Assembly (NCBI GenBank): GCA_024220505.1
Contig: JAKZZE010000012.1
Coordinates: forward strand, 620,001 to 684,000
DNA: 64,000 bases
Source: Rhizopus arrhizus
Lineage: Eukaryota > Mucoromycota > Mucoromycetes > Mucorales > Rhizopodaceae
Direction of reading: 5' to 3'
Below, one piece after another: positions 47,695 to 56,340 of the stretch. Position 1 is the first letter of the stretch; each line of letters starts with the position of its first letter. The translations under genes and the position numbers were made by a program. The notes under the pieces are model-generated. The model was not told where the DNA came from, searched no databases, and saw only the letters and a list, made by a program, of their open reading frames with translations.

Positions 47695-48864
47695 TTAGTT
47701 TTTTGACTGTTGCTGGAAATGTCGCTGATCATTCTGTTGAGGTTGTTGCGGCTGGTTTCCATTATTGTATCTTTGCTGGTTGCGATTGTCGTTACTGTAA
47801 GCAAGTCCATTTCGGTTAGATCCTGTATTGTTGTCCATATTTCCATTACTTCTTCCGTATCTGCTGTTGTGGTTGTTGTAGTTATCATTGTTGTTATTGT
47901 AACGGTTGTACCTGTTGTAGTTTCGGTTAGGTTGGTTATATGTTTGTTGCTTATTGAGTTCCTGTCGAATGGTCTGTTGAATTAGCTCAATAAGATCTTG
48001 TTGTTGATTAGTATTGATGCTACGATGTCCATTAGCTTGTACATGACGTGCTTGATTGCGATTTCTTGATGTATCCATAGCTACTAGCTGATTTGTACCG
48101 AGTACATTGTCGTGATAGGCATAAGTGGGTTGAGCGTTGTTGTAATGGATTTGATTAAGAGTTAATGCTGGCATGGAATGTTCATTTGTATCAACCAAAT
48201 CAATGTTGTGGTTATTGGACATGTGATGATACTGTTGTGCAGCATCATTTTGATATATAAGGGCCTGATTAGCATTCCTTGGTATAAAAGGATTATCAAT
48301 CATGGCGATCTTGCGAGGTCTATTAGCATTCCACCATCCTTCATAGTGATTAATCCAGTCTTGCATAGTCTTTGAACTGCTCTGGATGCAAAATTGCTTT
48401 ATCTCTCTAAGAAGACCTGCGCGAAACCTGCTTTCTATGACTGGCTCTTGAGTGATACCGGCAAGGTCTGCAGCTTCTCTTAATCTAGCAAGGAATATCT
48501 GGGGATGTTCTTGTTCGCCCTGGTACATTTCGTTGAACTCTAGTTCGTAACTTTGTATCAATTCTGGAGTGATGTAATGGTTCGTTAAGAGTTCTGTCGC
48601 GTTATCATATTTAACGTCAGGGATTCGCTTGAGTATTTCTTTTTCATAATACACTTTAGCTGCTCCACGTAATTGTGCTTTCAAAATAGTAAGTTTGCGG
48701 GGTTCTTGAGTGATGTTATTAATTGCAAAGTACGATTCTAAGATTTCTAAAAAGTGACGAAAGTCTTCGCCTTCGTAACCATGGAAATCAATAAGTACAG
48801 GTCGGTAACTTGCATTCATATTGGTATTTGCCAACGCGATATGTCCTGTGGTAAAAGTTGCCAT
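47695..48864 (-). CDS. Host gypsy Gag, copy 3 (389 aa)
   Basis: Best copy for reading the gag-pol junction. Gag starts at MATFTTGHIA and ends SKN-stop at 47695-47697. The slippery heptamer A AAA AAC occupies 47704-47698 in the gag frame, directly before the stop. In the -1 frame the sequence is open for about 40 codons to the Tc1 junction (47578) and there enters the same frame as the protease-RT region at 39691. Capsid-like region followed by an Asn/Gln/Arg-rich tail, without a zinc knuckle. The product would be the particle protein. Confidence 0.88.
   Translation of the reverse strand: MATFTTGHIALANTNMNASYRPVLIDFHGYEGEDFRHFLEILESYFAINNITQEPRKLTILKAQLRGAAKVYYEKEILKRIPDVKYDNATELLTNHYITPELIQSYELEFNEMYQGEQEHPQIFLARLREAADLAGITQEPVIESRFRAGLLREIKQFCIQSSSKTMQDWINHYEGWWNANRPRKIAMIDNPFIPRNANQALIYQNDAAQQYHHMSNNHNIDLVDTNEHSMPALTLNQIHYNNAQPTYAYHDNVLGTNQLVAMDTSRNRNQARHVQANGHRSINTNQQQDLIELIQQTIRQELNKQQTYNQPNRNYNRYNRYNNNNDNYNNHNSRYGRSNGNMDNNTGSNRNGLAYSNDNRNQQRYNNGNQPQQPQQNDQRHFQQQSKN
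47698..47704 (-). promoter_or_regulatory. Putative -1 programmed frameshift site between gag and pol
   Basis: The minus strand reads TCA AAA AAC TAA in the gag frame, that is X XXY YYZ with X=A, Y=A, Z=C, immediately followed by the gag stop. Pol is open in the -1 frame. I could not establish a downstream pseudoknot by eye. Confidence 0.65.
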
Positions 48865-48982
48865 TTCAAAACTTGTGATAATTTTGTTTTAAAAATTTGG
48901 GTTTGTAGATTTATAAGTTGTTCTTGATTTGTAGATTTTTCTTGTAAGTTTTTGATTTAGATCCCTCGTAGTGACCACCAAA

Positions 48983-49542
48983 TGTAACTTGTTAGTACTT
49001 GGGATTTGGATTGTGTTAAAGTGATGTCGATTTGTTTAGTTTGAAGTTTGAAGCCTTGAATGACTTGAGTTTGATTAACTTGATTGAACGTTTAACAGTT
49101 CTTTTGATAAAGTAATTTGGTTTTAAGTAGTGACCACCAGATCTTTATAGATCAATAAGGTTAGGAGTAAGATTGTTTAATAAAAGATAAAAATAAAAGG
49201 GATCTTTCTTGATTCGTGATAATTCAGGTATCAGATCAGAAAGAATAAGTAAAAATAAAAAGAAAAGAAAAGGTGTTTGTGACCCAATAAGAAACAATTG
49301 CTTTTAAGCGCAAGAAGATTTTGTTTATTGAATGTGAATTAGATTCAAATTGGATGTCTGTATTTTGGTTAAAAATATTCATCTTATTTATATAAAAGAA
49401 AGGTGTGGCTTATTGTTTATGTTGTTTGTTATCTATGTCGCTGGACATCTATGTTGCTGGACATCAATGTCGCTGGACATCAAAATTGGTTCTTGTAATC
49501 ATCATTGTTCTCAGGATCCAAAATTTTATCATTTGTGCTACA
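48983..49542 (-). repeat. LTR D (outer right, 5' LTR), 560 bp
   Basis: Starts TGTAAC and ends GCTACA. It is longer than the other LTRs: extra sequence around 49336-49365 (GAATTAGATTCAAATTGG) and a third 18-bp CTGGACATC-type repeat at 49441-49480. Several substitutions separate its right half from LTRs A to C. Confidence 0.9.
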
Positions 49543-49585
49543 GTAAAGTACAAGAACAAGCACGACATTTGTCTTCTTTCAACAT

Positions 49586-49938
49586 TGTGAGATTGGAGTT
49601 TGTAAGGTTTTTATAGTGTTAAATAGTGTTATTTTATATATTGGTTGGCTTGTTGTAAGTGAGTTAATTTGAGTTAAGTTTGCTTGTACTGCTTGATTGT
49701 AAGGTTAAGATAGCCTTGTAAGTTGTTGTTTTATATAGAATTTAAGCAGATGCTTGTTAAGTAGTGACCACCAGATCTTATTTGTAAGATCAATACGATG
49801 TTTCTTGATAAAATAATATAAAAAGTAAAGTAAAAAGTTGTAGTGAACAGGGACTTTCTTGTTAAAGTTTGTTAATTATTGAGTAAAAATATATGATTTA
49901 TTTAAACTGACTGACAATTTCTTCACAAAAAGATGGTA
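49586..49938 (-). repeat. Diverged LTR relic, interrupted by a Tc1-like element
   Basis: Begins TGTGAGATTGGAGTTTGTA, the same start as the units at 52157 and 52629. It carries the GTGACCACCA box at 49764-49773 with its own perfect 7-bp stem (GATCTTA/TAAGATC) at 49775-49791. The Tc1-like insertion at 49939 cuts it. Confidence 0.65.
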
Positions 49939-51577
49939 CAGTAGGTCAAAAAATTGCTGCAAGGAATTGCAAAATACCGGTTTTACAGCTGGTTGTCTAT
50001 GGATACTGCACCAAACTATCTCAAACTTTGATTGTTTGTACCTCACTAGAAGGGGCATTTATTCGTCGATTATCTGATATGGACAATGGTTATTGGCGGA
50101 ATTTGATATAGTTAAAGGGAATGTTATAAACATCTGGCATTTTTTACTTGTTTACATATGTTTGGAATAACGAATTTTAATACGACCCAGCCGATTGTTA
50201 TCGTATGAATTCACATCCTTGACATCGTAAGAATGTTAGCAGTATATAAAGACGCTTGCAATTCCTTTATTTTAAATTTTAAATTGTCTTGCTTGCACTA
50301 TTTATCTTTTTTACCCTATCATCAACCACATGCCTAAACGACTATCAAACGAGAAAGTAAACAATCTCAAACAAGCATTAACTGAGCCCACATCAGCGTA
50401 CGCTATTGCTAAGGAGACTGGAGTACATAAATCAACTGTTAGTAGTTACTTTAGAAGGTTGTTTTTAAACAGGACAATAAATACAGGTGGTAGACCTACA
50501 ATAAACTCCAAAGTGACGAAGCGGTTAAGCAAAAGAAAATTCGTTAAAGGGGTTCCAAATACTGCCAAAGAGGTATGCCGGGAGCTGGCTGAACTTGGCT
50601 ATGATATCTCATACCAGTCAGCAATTAAGGTACTGGAATCAATGGAGTTCCATTTTTCAATAGAAAAAAAGAAGCTATTTCCGACAAAAGCACATATGTA
50701 GCATCAGTTAGAATGTGTCAACGATCATCAGGATTAGACAGTAGACGACTGACAATAAACGGTATTCTTTAATGAATCTGAGATCAATGTATGGGGATCT
50801 GATGGTGGTAACTACTATTGGAAAAGGCCAAGTGGTCTTTTTCAACATCGTGACCTGAAATTTACAGTCAAGCATAGAGCTAGCAAGTTGATGACGTGAG
50901 GCTGTATAACATGCGGAAGTCCAGGATATGACTGCCAAATTTACGATGGAAGCATTTATTCGGATGTTTACCAGCATAATTTGAACACCACGCTTCGTGA
51001 TACTATGGAGCACTATAATTCCGACTGGTCCTACATTTACTTTCAGCATGATAATGACCCAAAGCACAAGATAAAATCTACAGTAGCCTGGTTGAATAGT
51101 CACCAATAGAGTTATATTAACGATTGGCCAGCTCAGAGTCCGGACTTAAATCCAATAGAACATGTATGGCATCAACTGAAGTTAAAGCTCAGCTGTTACG
51201 AACGTAGAGCAAAGAATACGGATGAGCTTTGGGAACGAGTACAAAAAGCATGGAATGGATTTGATAAAGAACTTTGCCAAAGGTACATCGATAGCATGCC
51301 GGTAAGAATTCAAGAGGTTATTAATAGAAAAGGAGGATCAACTAAATATTAATAAATAAATTCATTGCGTTCAAATTTTCGTTTTTTCAAATTTTCAAAT
51401 TGCGCGCCTCATACTTCCTTCAATACTTATCCAATAGGGCTTAAACTCTTTCGGACTTTTCAAGACATGTAGGAAATCTACTATGTGGAAACAGAGGCAG
51501 TTTGTACCATTGTGGCAGGATGTACGCTACAAAAATTGAGAAAAATGGATTCCTTGCAGCAATTTTTTGACCTACTG
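49939..51577 (+). mobile_element. Second Tc1/mariner-like element, decayed (1639 bp)
   Basis: Perfect 29-bp inverted repeat (CAGTAGGTCAAAAAATTGCT...), with TA at 49937-49938 and 51578-51579; the right TA runs into a short TA repeat. A full-size Tc1 element with a dead transposase gene. Confidence 0.92.
50330..51352 (+). pseudogene. Tc1-like transposase pseudogene, nonsense-only decay
   Basis: Read in one frame from ATG (50330) to TAA (51350-51352), 340 codons, the same length as the reconstructed transposase of the array. No frameshift is needed. Six internal stops lie at 50699, 50735, 50750, 50756, 50897 and 51107. Alignment by eye shows three of them replacing Trp codons (TGG to TAG or TGA) and the others replacing Lys- or Arg-type codons. 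DDE-region motifs remain: FQHDNDPKH and SPDLNPIEHVW with 35 residues between D and E. The first catalytic Asp is lost (FNESE in place of FSDET). The helix-turn-helix half (50330-50700) is intact, with a GRPTI motif. Confidence 0.9.
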
Positions 51578-51717
51578 TATATATATATATATGAATAATA
51601 TTTTTTTTGTTTTCTTTTTAGCTTTTCTTATTTTTTTGACTTTTTTTATATTTTTAATTTTTTTATCTTTCTGACTTGACTCGGCTAATCTCTGTGTATC
51701 CTTATTACCATTTTCGT

Positions 51718-52156
51718 TACAATAGGTTTGATTTAAGAGAGTCTTGATATAAGATCAAAGGTTTAGGTAGGATTTGATTCCAAAAAGAGTAATGATTTGA
51801 ATATAAGTTCGCTTGTAATAAGTGACCACCAGATCTTGTTAAGTAGATCAAACTGTTGTGAATAAAATAAGGTAAAAAGATAAAAAAAAAGGGGATTACA
51901 ATGAAGTGTATTTGCTTCAAGGGACTTCTTGTTCTTGATATTCGATAAAATAAAAGAAAAACAAAAGAGATTTACTTTGTATGATATTTATTAAAATAAT
52001 CAAAAAGTAAAATAAAATAAAAGTTCAAAAGTAAGTAAGTAAGTATAAGAAATATTGAAGTTATTTATATGTTTTTGGCTTTTCTGATTATATGCTGTTT
52101 TTGATGATTTTGTAGATATTCTGTATTTTTTTGTATTTTTCTGGATTTATCTGTAT
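51718..52156 (-). repeat. LTR-like tandem unit 1 (5' part missing)
   Basis: Matches units 2 and 3 from about ATAGGTTTGATT onward, with the conserved core at 51822-51849. The left boundary is uncertain. The AT-rich stretch 51580-51717 before it has no gene. Confidence 0.65.
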
Positions 52157-52628
52157 TGTGAGATTGGAGTTTGTAGGGTTTATATAGTATAAAATAGGTT
52201 TGTTTTATAAGATTCTTGATGTGAGACCAAAGTTTCGAATAGAGTTTGGTTCCCAAAGTAGTAATAATTTGAATATAAGTTCGCTTGTAATAAGTGACCA
52301 CCAGATCTTGTTAAGTAGATCAAACTGTTGTGAATAAAATAAGGTAAAAAGATAAAAAAAAAGGGGATTACAATGAAGTGTATTTGCTTCAAGGGACTTC
52401 TTGTTCTTGATATTCGATAAAATAAAAGAAAAACAAAAGAGATTTACTTTGTATGATATTTATTAAAATAATCAAAAAGTAAAATAAAATAAAAGTTCAA
52501 AAGTAAGTAAGTAAGTATAAGAAATATTGAAGTTATTTATATGTTTTTGGCTTTTCTGATTATATGCTGTTTTTGATGATTTTGTAGATATTCTGTATTT
52601 TTTTGTATTTTTCTGGATTTATCTGTAT
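52157..52628 (-). repeat. LTR-like tandem unit 2 (472 bp)
   Basis: Starts TGTGAGATTGG and is followed head-to-tail by unit 3 with no internal sequence. Minus-strand TATAAATA-type box near 52536-52546; core at 52294-52321. Nearly identical to unit 3. Confidence 0.75.
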
Positions 52629-53126
52629 TGTGAGATTGGAGTTTGTAGGGTTTATATAGTATAAAATAGGTTTGTTTTATAAGATTCTTGATGTGAGACC
52701 AAAGTTTCGAATAGAGTTTGGTTCCCAAAGTAGTAATAATTTGAATATAAGTTCGCTTGTAATAAGTGACCACCAGATCTTGTTAAGTAGATCAAACTGT
52801 TGTGAATAAAATAAAGTAAAAAGATAAAAAAAAAAGGGATTACAATGAAGTGTATTTGCTTCAAGGGACTTCTTGTTCTTGATGTTAAGTAAAATAAAAG
52901 AAAAACAAAATAGATTTACTTTGTATGATATTTATTAAAATAATCAAAAAGTAAAGTAAATAAGTGAAGTAAAATAAAAATAAGTTCAAAAGTAAGTAAG
53001 TAAGTCAAGAGTAAGTATAAGAAATATTGAAGTTATTTATATGTTTTTGGCTTTTCTGATTATATACTGTTTTTGATGATTTTGTGGATATTCTGTATTT
53101 TTTTGTATTTTTCTGGATTTATCTGT
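52629..53126 (-). repeat. LTR-like tandem unit 3
   Basis: About 498 bp. The same as unit 2 with a small insertion of GTAA-rich repeats near 52950-53010. Core at 52766-52793. Confidence 0.75.
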
Positions 53127-53761
53127 TGTAAGGTTCGTTATGTTTTCGGGTTTCGATAGGTTCGATATAAGTTGTTGAGATAAAGTATTAGGTCAATTGA
53201 GATCCAATAAGGGTAAGTAATTTGAATTATAGGCTTGCTTGTATATAGTGACCACCAGATCTTGTTAAGTGGGTCAAACTTGATTTGTAAAGTAAAATGT
53301 AAAGAAATATAATAAAAATATAAAATGGATACAATGAAGATAATTTGCTTCAAGGGAATTCGACTTGTTTGTTATAAAATAAGAAAAATAGATTTTGTCT
53401 TTTAAGAGACTATTTATTCAAAGTAAAAATGGGTTTTTGAATAGAAGTGAATTTAAGTGAACTAAAGTGAATTGAAATAAAAGATATAGAGATATTTATA
53501 TAAAAATGAAAGAGAAAAAAGAAAAGGAAATAAGGTTGATATTTTTACTTGTGTCGATATTTTTACTTGTGTCGATGTTGTGTATTTCAGTTAAATTACT
53601 GAAGTAAGTCGATTTCAAAGTCAGTTGTACTGTCCAAAATTTTATAGATGTCTTCATCATTCTCGTTACACTGTATTCATACGTATTTGTTTGTATTTTC
53701 CTGGATTTGAATTAGTTGGAGAGAGAAAAGTCAAATGCTGCAAAAGTTTGCTGCATTGTGT
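53127..53761 (-). repeat. LTR-like tandem unit 4 (diverged)
   Basis: Starts TGTAAGGTTCG, core variant at 53248-53275 (loop side changed to GTGGGTCA). Contains a direct ~18-bp doublet GATATTTTTACTTGTGTC near 53538-53574. Ends with a TGCTGCATTGTGT segment also present at the end of unit 6. Confidence 0.6.
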
Positions 53762-54191
53762 TGTGAGATTGTTAGGCTTTCGGGTTTAAGTAGGTTTGAT
53801 ATAAGTTTTTGAGACAAAGTTTTGATAATTGAATAAGGTATCGGACAAAGTAATATCCAAAAAGAGTAGATAATTTGAGTTGTAAGTTCGCTTGAGTAGA
53901 GTGACCACCAGATCTTGTTAAGTAGATCAGTCTGAATTGAATAAAAGTAAAATAAAAAGATGAAAGATAAAAGATAAAATAAAAAAGAGATTACAATGAA
54001 GTATATGATTCAAGGGATTATTAGTTCTTCCTATTTATAAAATAAAAGAAGTATTTTGTTTCAAAGGAGATTTATTTGGATAAGGTAAGATAATAATAAT
54101 AATAATAATTCTTGATAAATTGTTGATATTTATATGTTTTTGGTTTTCTTGATTTTGTGATGTTTTTAGATTTTTGTGTTTTCCTTTGAAT
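53762..54191 (-). repeat. LTR-like tandem unit 5
   Basis: Starts TGTGAGATTGTTAGG, core at 53901-53928, short (AAT)n run near 54090. The right boundary is approximate. Confidence 0.55.
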
Positions 54192-54880
54192 TGTGAATTT
54201 AGTTGAGTTATTCAATTTCATTGAGTTTATCAAAAATATTGAGGACATGAACTTAGTTCAGGTCCGAACTTTCTTCGTCAAGTGGTACAGTTTGATTGAA
54301 AAAATTTCTATTTTCGTCACAGTGTTACAGTATTCATACGTTGTAATAGCTTGTTTTCTATTTAGGCCTTGTGTATTTATTGAGAGTTTAGAGTGATTTT
54401 GAATATAAAGTAAAGTTATATTTGGGTATTTTCTTGATAGGAGTGACCACCAGATCTTGTTTTAAAGTAGATCAGTCTTGATGTAAAGATAATGATAGCT
54501 TGATGTGAGATTTAATAGAGTTACAATGAAGATATTTGGCTTCAAGGGACTTGACTTATTCTTGATATTTAGTAAAATAATAATAAAAGAGATTTGCTTT
54601 GAATGATATTTATTTAAGAATAAAAGTAGTAAAGTCTGCCAGAAGTAAATAAAATAACTGTTTTTATAGTTTTTATGAATTTTTAATATGCTTTAAATTT
54701 AAAGCATGCCTTGATTTTAATGCACCTTTCAATTTTCAACCTTGCATTAATTTTTATGTACCTTCGGGTCAAAAATTAAAGTCTGCATCTTTACAACGTA
54801 TTTGTTTGTATTTTCCTGGATTTGAATTAGTTGGAGAGAGAAAAGTCAAATGCTGCAAAAGTTTGCTGCATTGTGTTACA
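54192..54880 (-). repeat. LTR-like unit 6, ending near the tRNA gene
   Basis: Core at 54443-54473 (slightly longer loop). Ends TTGTGTTACA at 54880, 45 bp from the 3' end of the tRNA-Thr gene. The left boundary is uncertain and the unit may be two overlapping relics. Confidence 0.5.
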
Positions 54881-54925
54881 CTATAAAACAATTTCGAAAC
54901 AAAGCACTTCGGGTAATGAAGTTCT

Positions 54926-54998
54926 TGCCTTCTGCCAGAATCGAACTGGCGACCTTCTGCTTACTAGGCAGACGCTCTGCCATCTGAGCCAAGAAGGC
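54926..54998 (-). tRNA. tRNA-Thr (anticodon AGU)
   Basis: The minus strand folds as a 73-nt intronless cloverleaf. Acceptor GCCTTCT pairs with AGAAGGC with discriminator A; D arm GCTC/GAGC; anticodon stem TCTGC/GCAGA around the loop CTAGTAA, so the anticodon is AGT (read as IGU); T arm GCCAG-TTCGATT-CTGGC. CCA is not encoded, as expected for a eukaryotic nuclear gene. A TTTT run lies about 40 nt downstream at the edge of the LTR relic. Confidence 0.95.
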
Positions 54999-56340
54999 AT
55001 ATAACTTCTTTCACACTTTTGATTGTTACACCAATTTTTACGGCTAAACAATCATCACTGCACCCAATCACCGTTATCCAAGTTGATAAAGTTGATCTTT
55101 TTTGATAGTGGTAATTCTATTAAATGAGTGAGAACTCGGATTTAAATGTTAGAAAGCTGATTTTTATATCAGAAGAAAGCTTGAAAAAAATAGATTGTAA
55201 ATCTATAAAAATAATTAAAAGTATATAATATGTTTGTTGAATAAAAAGACATTGTATTTTTTAAAAAAATAAATAATTTTCTGTTGTGCTACATGATGCC
55301 ATACAAGATTACAAATTGGGAAGACTATGCTTTTTCAACTTCAGTGCAATATTTTTTAACTTCAACAAAGATCGAAAACACAGTTCTATTGGCCTACAAG
55401 CTCGGAAATCCAAGTGATTGAGTCGTGGCGTTTTCTTTTCAAGCATTCTTCGGCTCTCATGTCGTATTTTACAAAAAAAAAAACTTTGTTTAATACAAAA
55501 GGAGATTTATTTTGGTTACTAATGAACAAAAGAAAAAAAAAAAAAAAAGAAAGAGTAAAGAGGTACATATGAATAAGAGGGATGAAACTCTTATATAAGT
55601 GCATAATATCGCTATAATAATAAGTATAAAAGTATGTGTTTATAAATTAGAACAAAAAAAAAGAATGTGAATATAGTAGAAAATTTAAAAGATTGAATAA
55701 AATATATAAAAAAAAGAAGGATTCTTTTGGCTCTAAAGAAGTTAAACTTGTTTTAAAGCTGAAAAAGATATGTTTTAAATAGTAAGATCACGGCATAAAA
55801 AAGACAGAGTATTTTTGATAATCATTTTTATTTTTTGAGAGTAAAGAAAAAAAAGGTGGCAACGGAATGAATGTCTATTATGCTACACGTCTTGAGATTT
55901 CTATGAAAAGGTTAAAAAACAAGAGAAAAAGTATATTGTTACTGAGTACTTTTGAAAAAAAAAAAAAAAAGTTGCAATGTTGAAATTGTAAAAAAAAAAA
56001 AATTACACTCCCAGCATTGACATTACAAAAGGAATCTCCATTCAATGTATTGTTTAAACTTGAATAAAAAAAAGGAGTGTTTTAAATTTGGGTTTTAAAA
56101 AAAAAGTACTTTAGAAATTTTTTCATTAAATAAAAGTGGACCAAATATGACGAAGGTGGAAAGCATCAAACAGAAATCTAAAATAAGATTCAAAGACCAC
56201 AATACAAACGGCAAACTGATTTTATCTGTAACCAAATCTAGAATGAAACAAAGGTAAAAAAAAAAAAATTAAATTTAAAGATCTAAACACCGCTTTCATT
56301 TTTTTTTGTTTTATTTATTTCACAAGTTTTTTTTTTTTTT
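54999..56340. other. AT-rich intergenic stretch
   Basis: No gene supported. Many A or T runs. One minus-strand fragment near 55386-55460 (MRAEECLKRKRHDSITWISE, then LVGQ and a stop) has coding-like composition and could be the last exon of something, but I found no convincing upstream exon. Confidence 0.5.

Larger units (their letters stand above)
2276..49542 (-). mobile_element. Three-copy tandem array of a composite LTR retrotransposon (period about 15.57 kb)
   Basis: Four LTRs (2276, 17849, 33401, 48983) alternate with three near-identical internal regions; the start-to-start distances are 15573, 15552 and 15582 bp. The host element is on the minus strand: PBS beside each right-hand LTR, gag, pol, accessory ORF, polypurine tract (revcomp GGTGGGAGGATC) beside each left-hand LTR. 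Each unit carries the same four secondary insertions at identical sites, so duplication followed nesting. Adjacent units share one LTR, which points to homologous recombination rather than three insertions. The 5 bp outside the array are AATAT on the left and GTAAA on the right, so no target-site duplication is seen. Confidence 0.9.

Noticed and set aside
2276..49542. CRISPR-like or satellite array
   Set aside because: The repeat unit is a 15.6-kb retroelement with LTRs and coding regions; there are no short repeat-spacer patterns.
51717..53353. Repeated 67-78-aa minus-strand frames (MKQIHFIVIPFFF-type)
   Set aside because: They lie in LTR-like repeats, are low-complexity and change freely between units; no protein is supported.
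55386..55604. 72-aa minus-strand frame with a Phe-rich middle
   Set aside because: The Phe run comes from an A-rich tract; only the last 24 codons look coding, with no acceptor that links them to an upstream exon.
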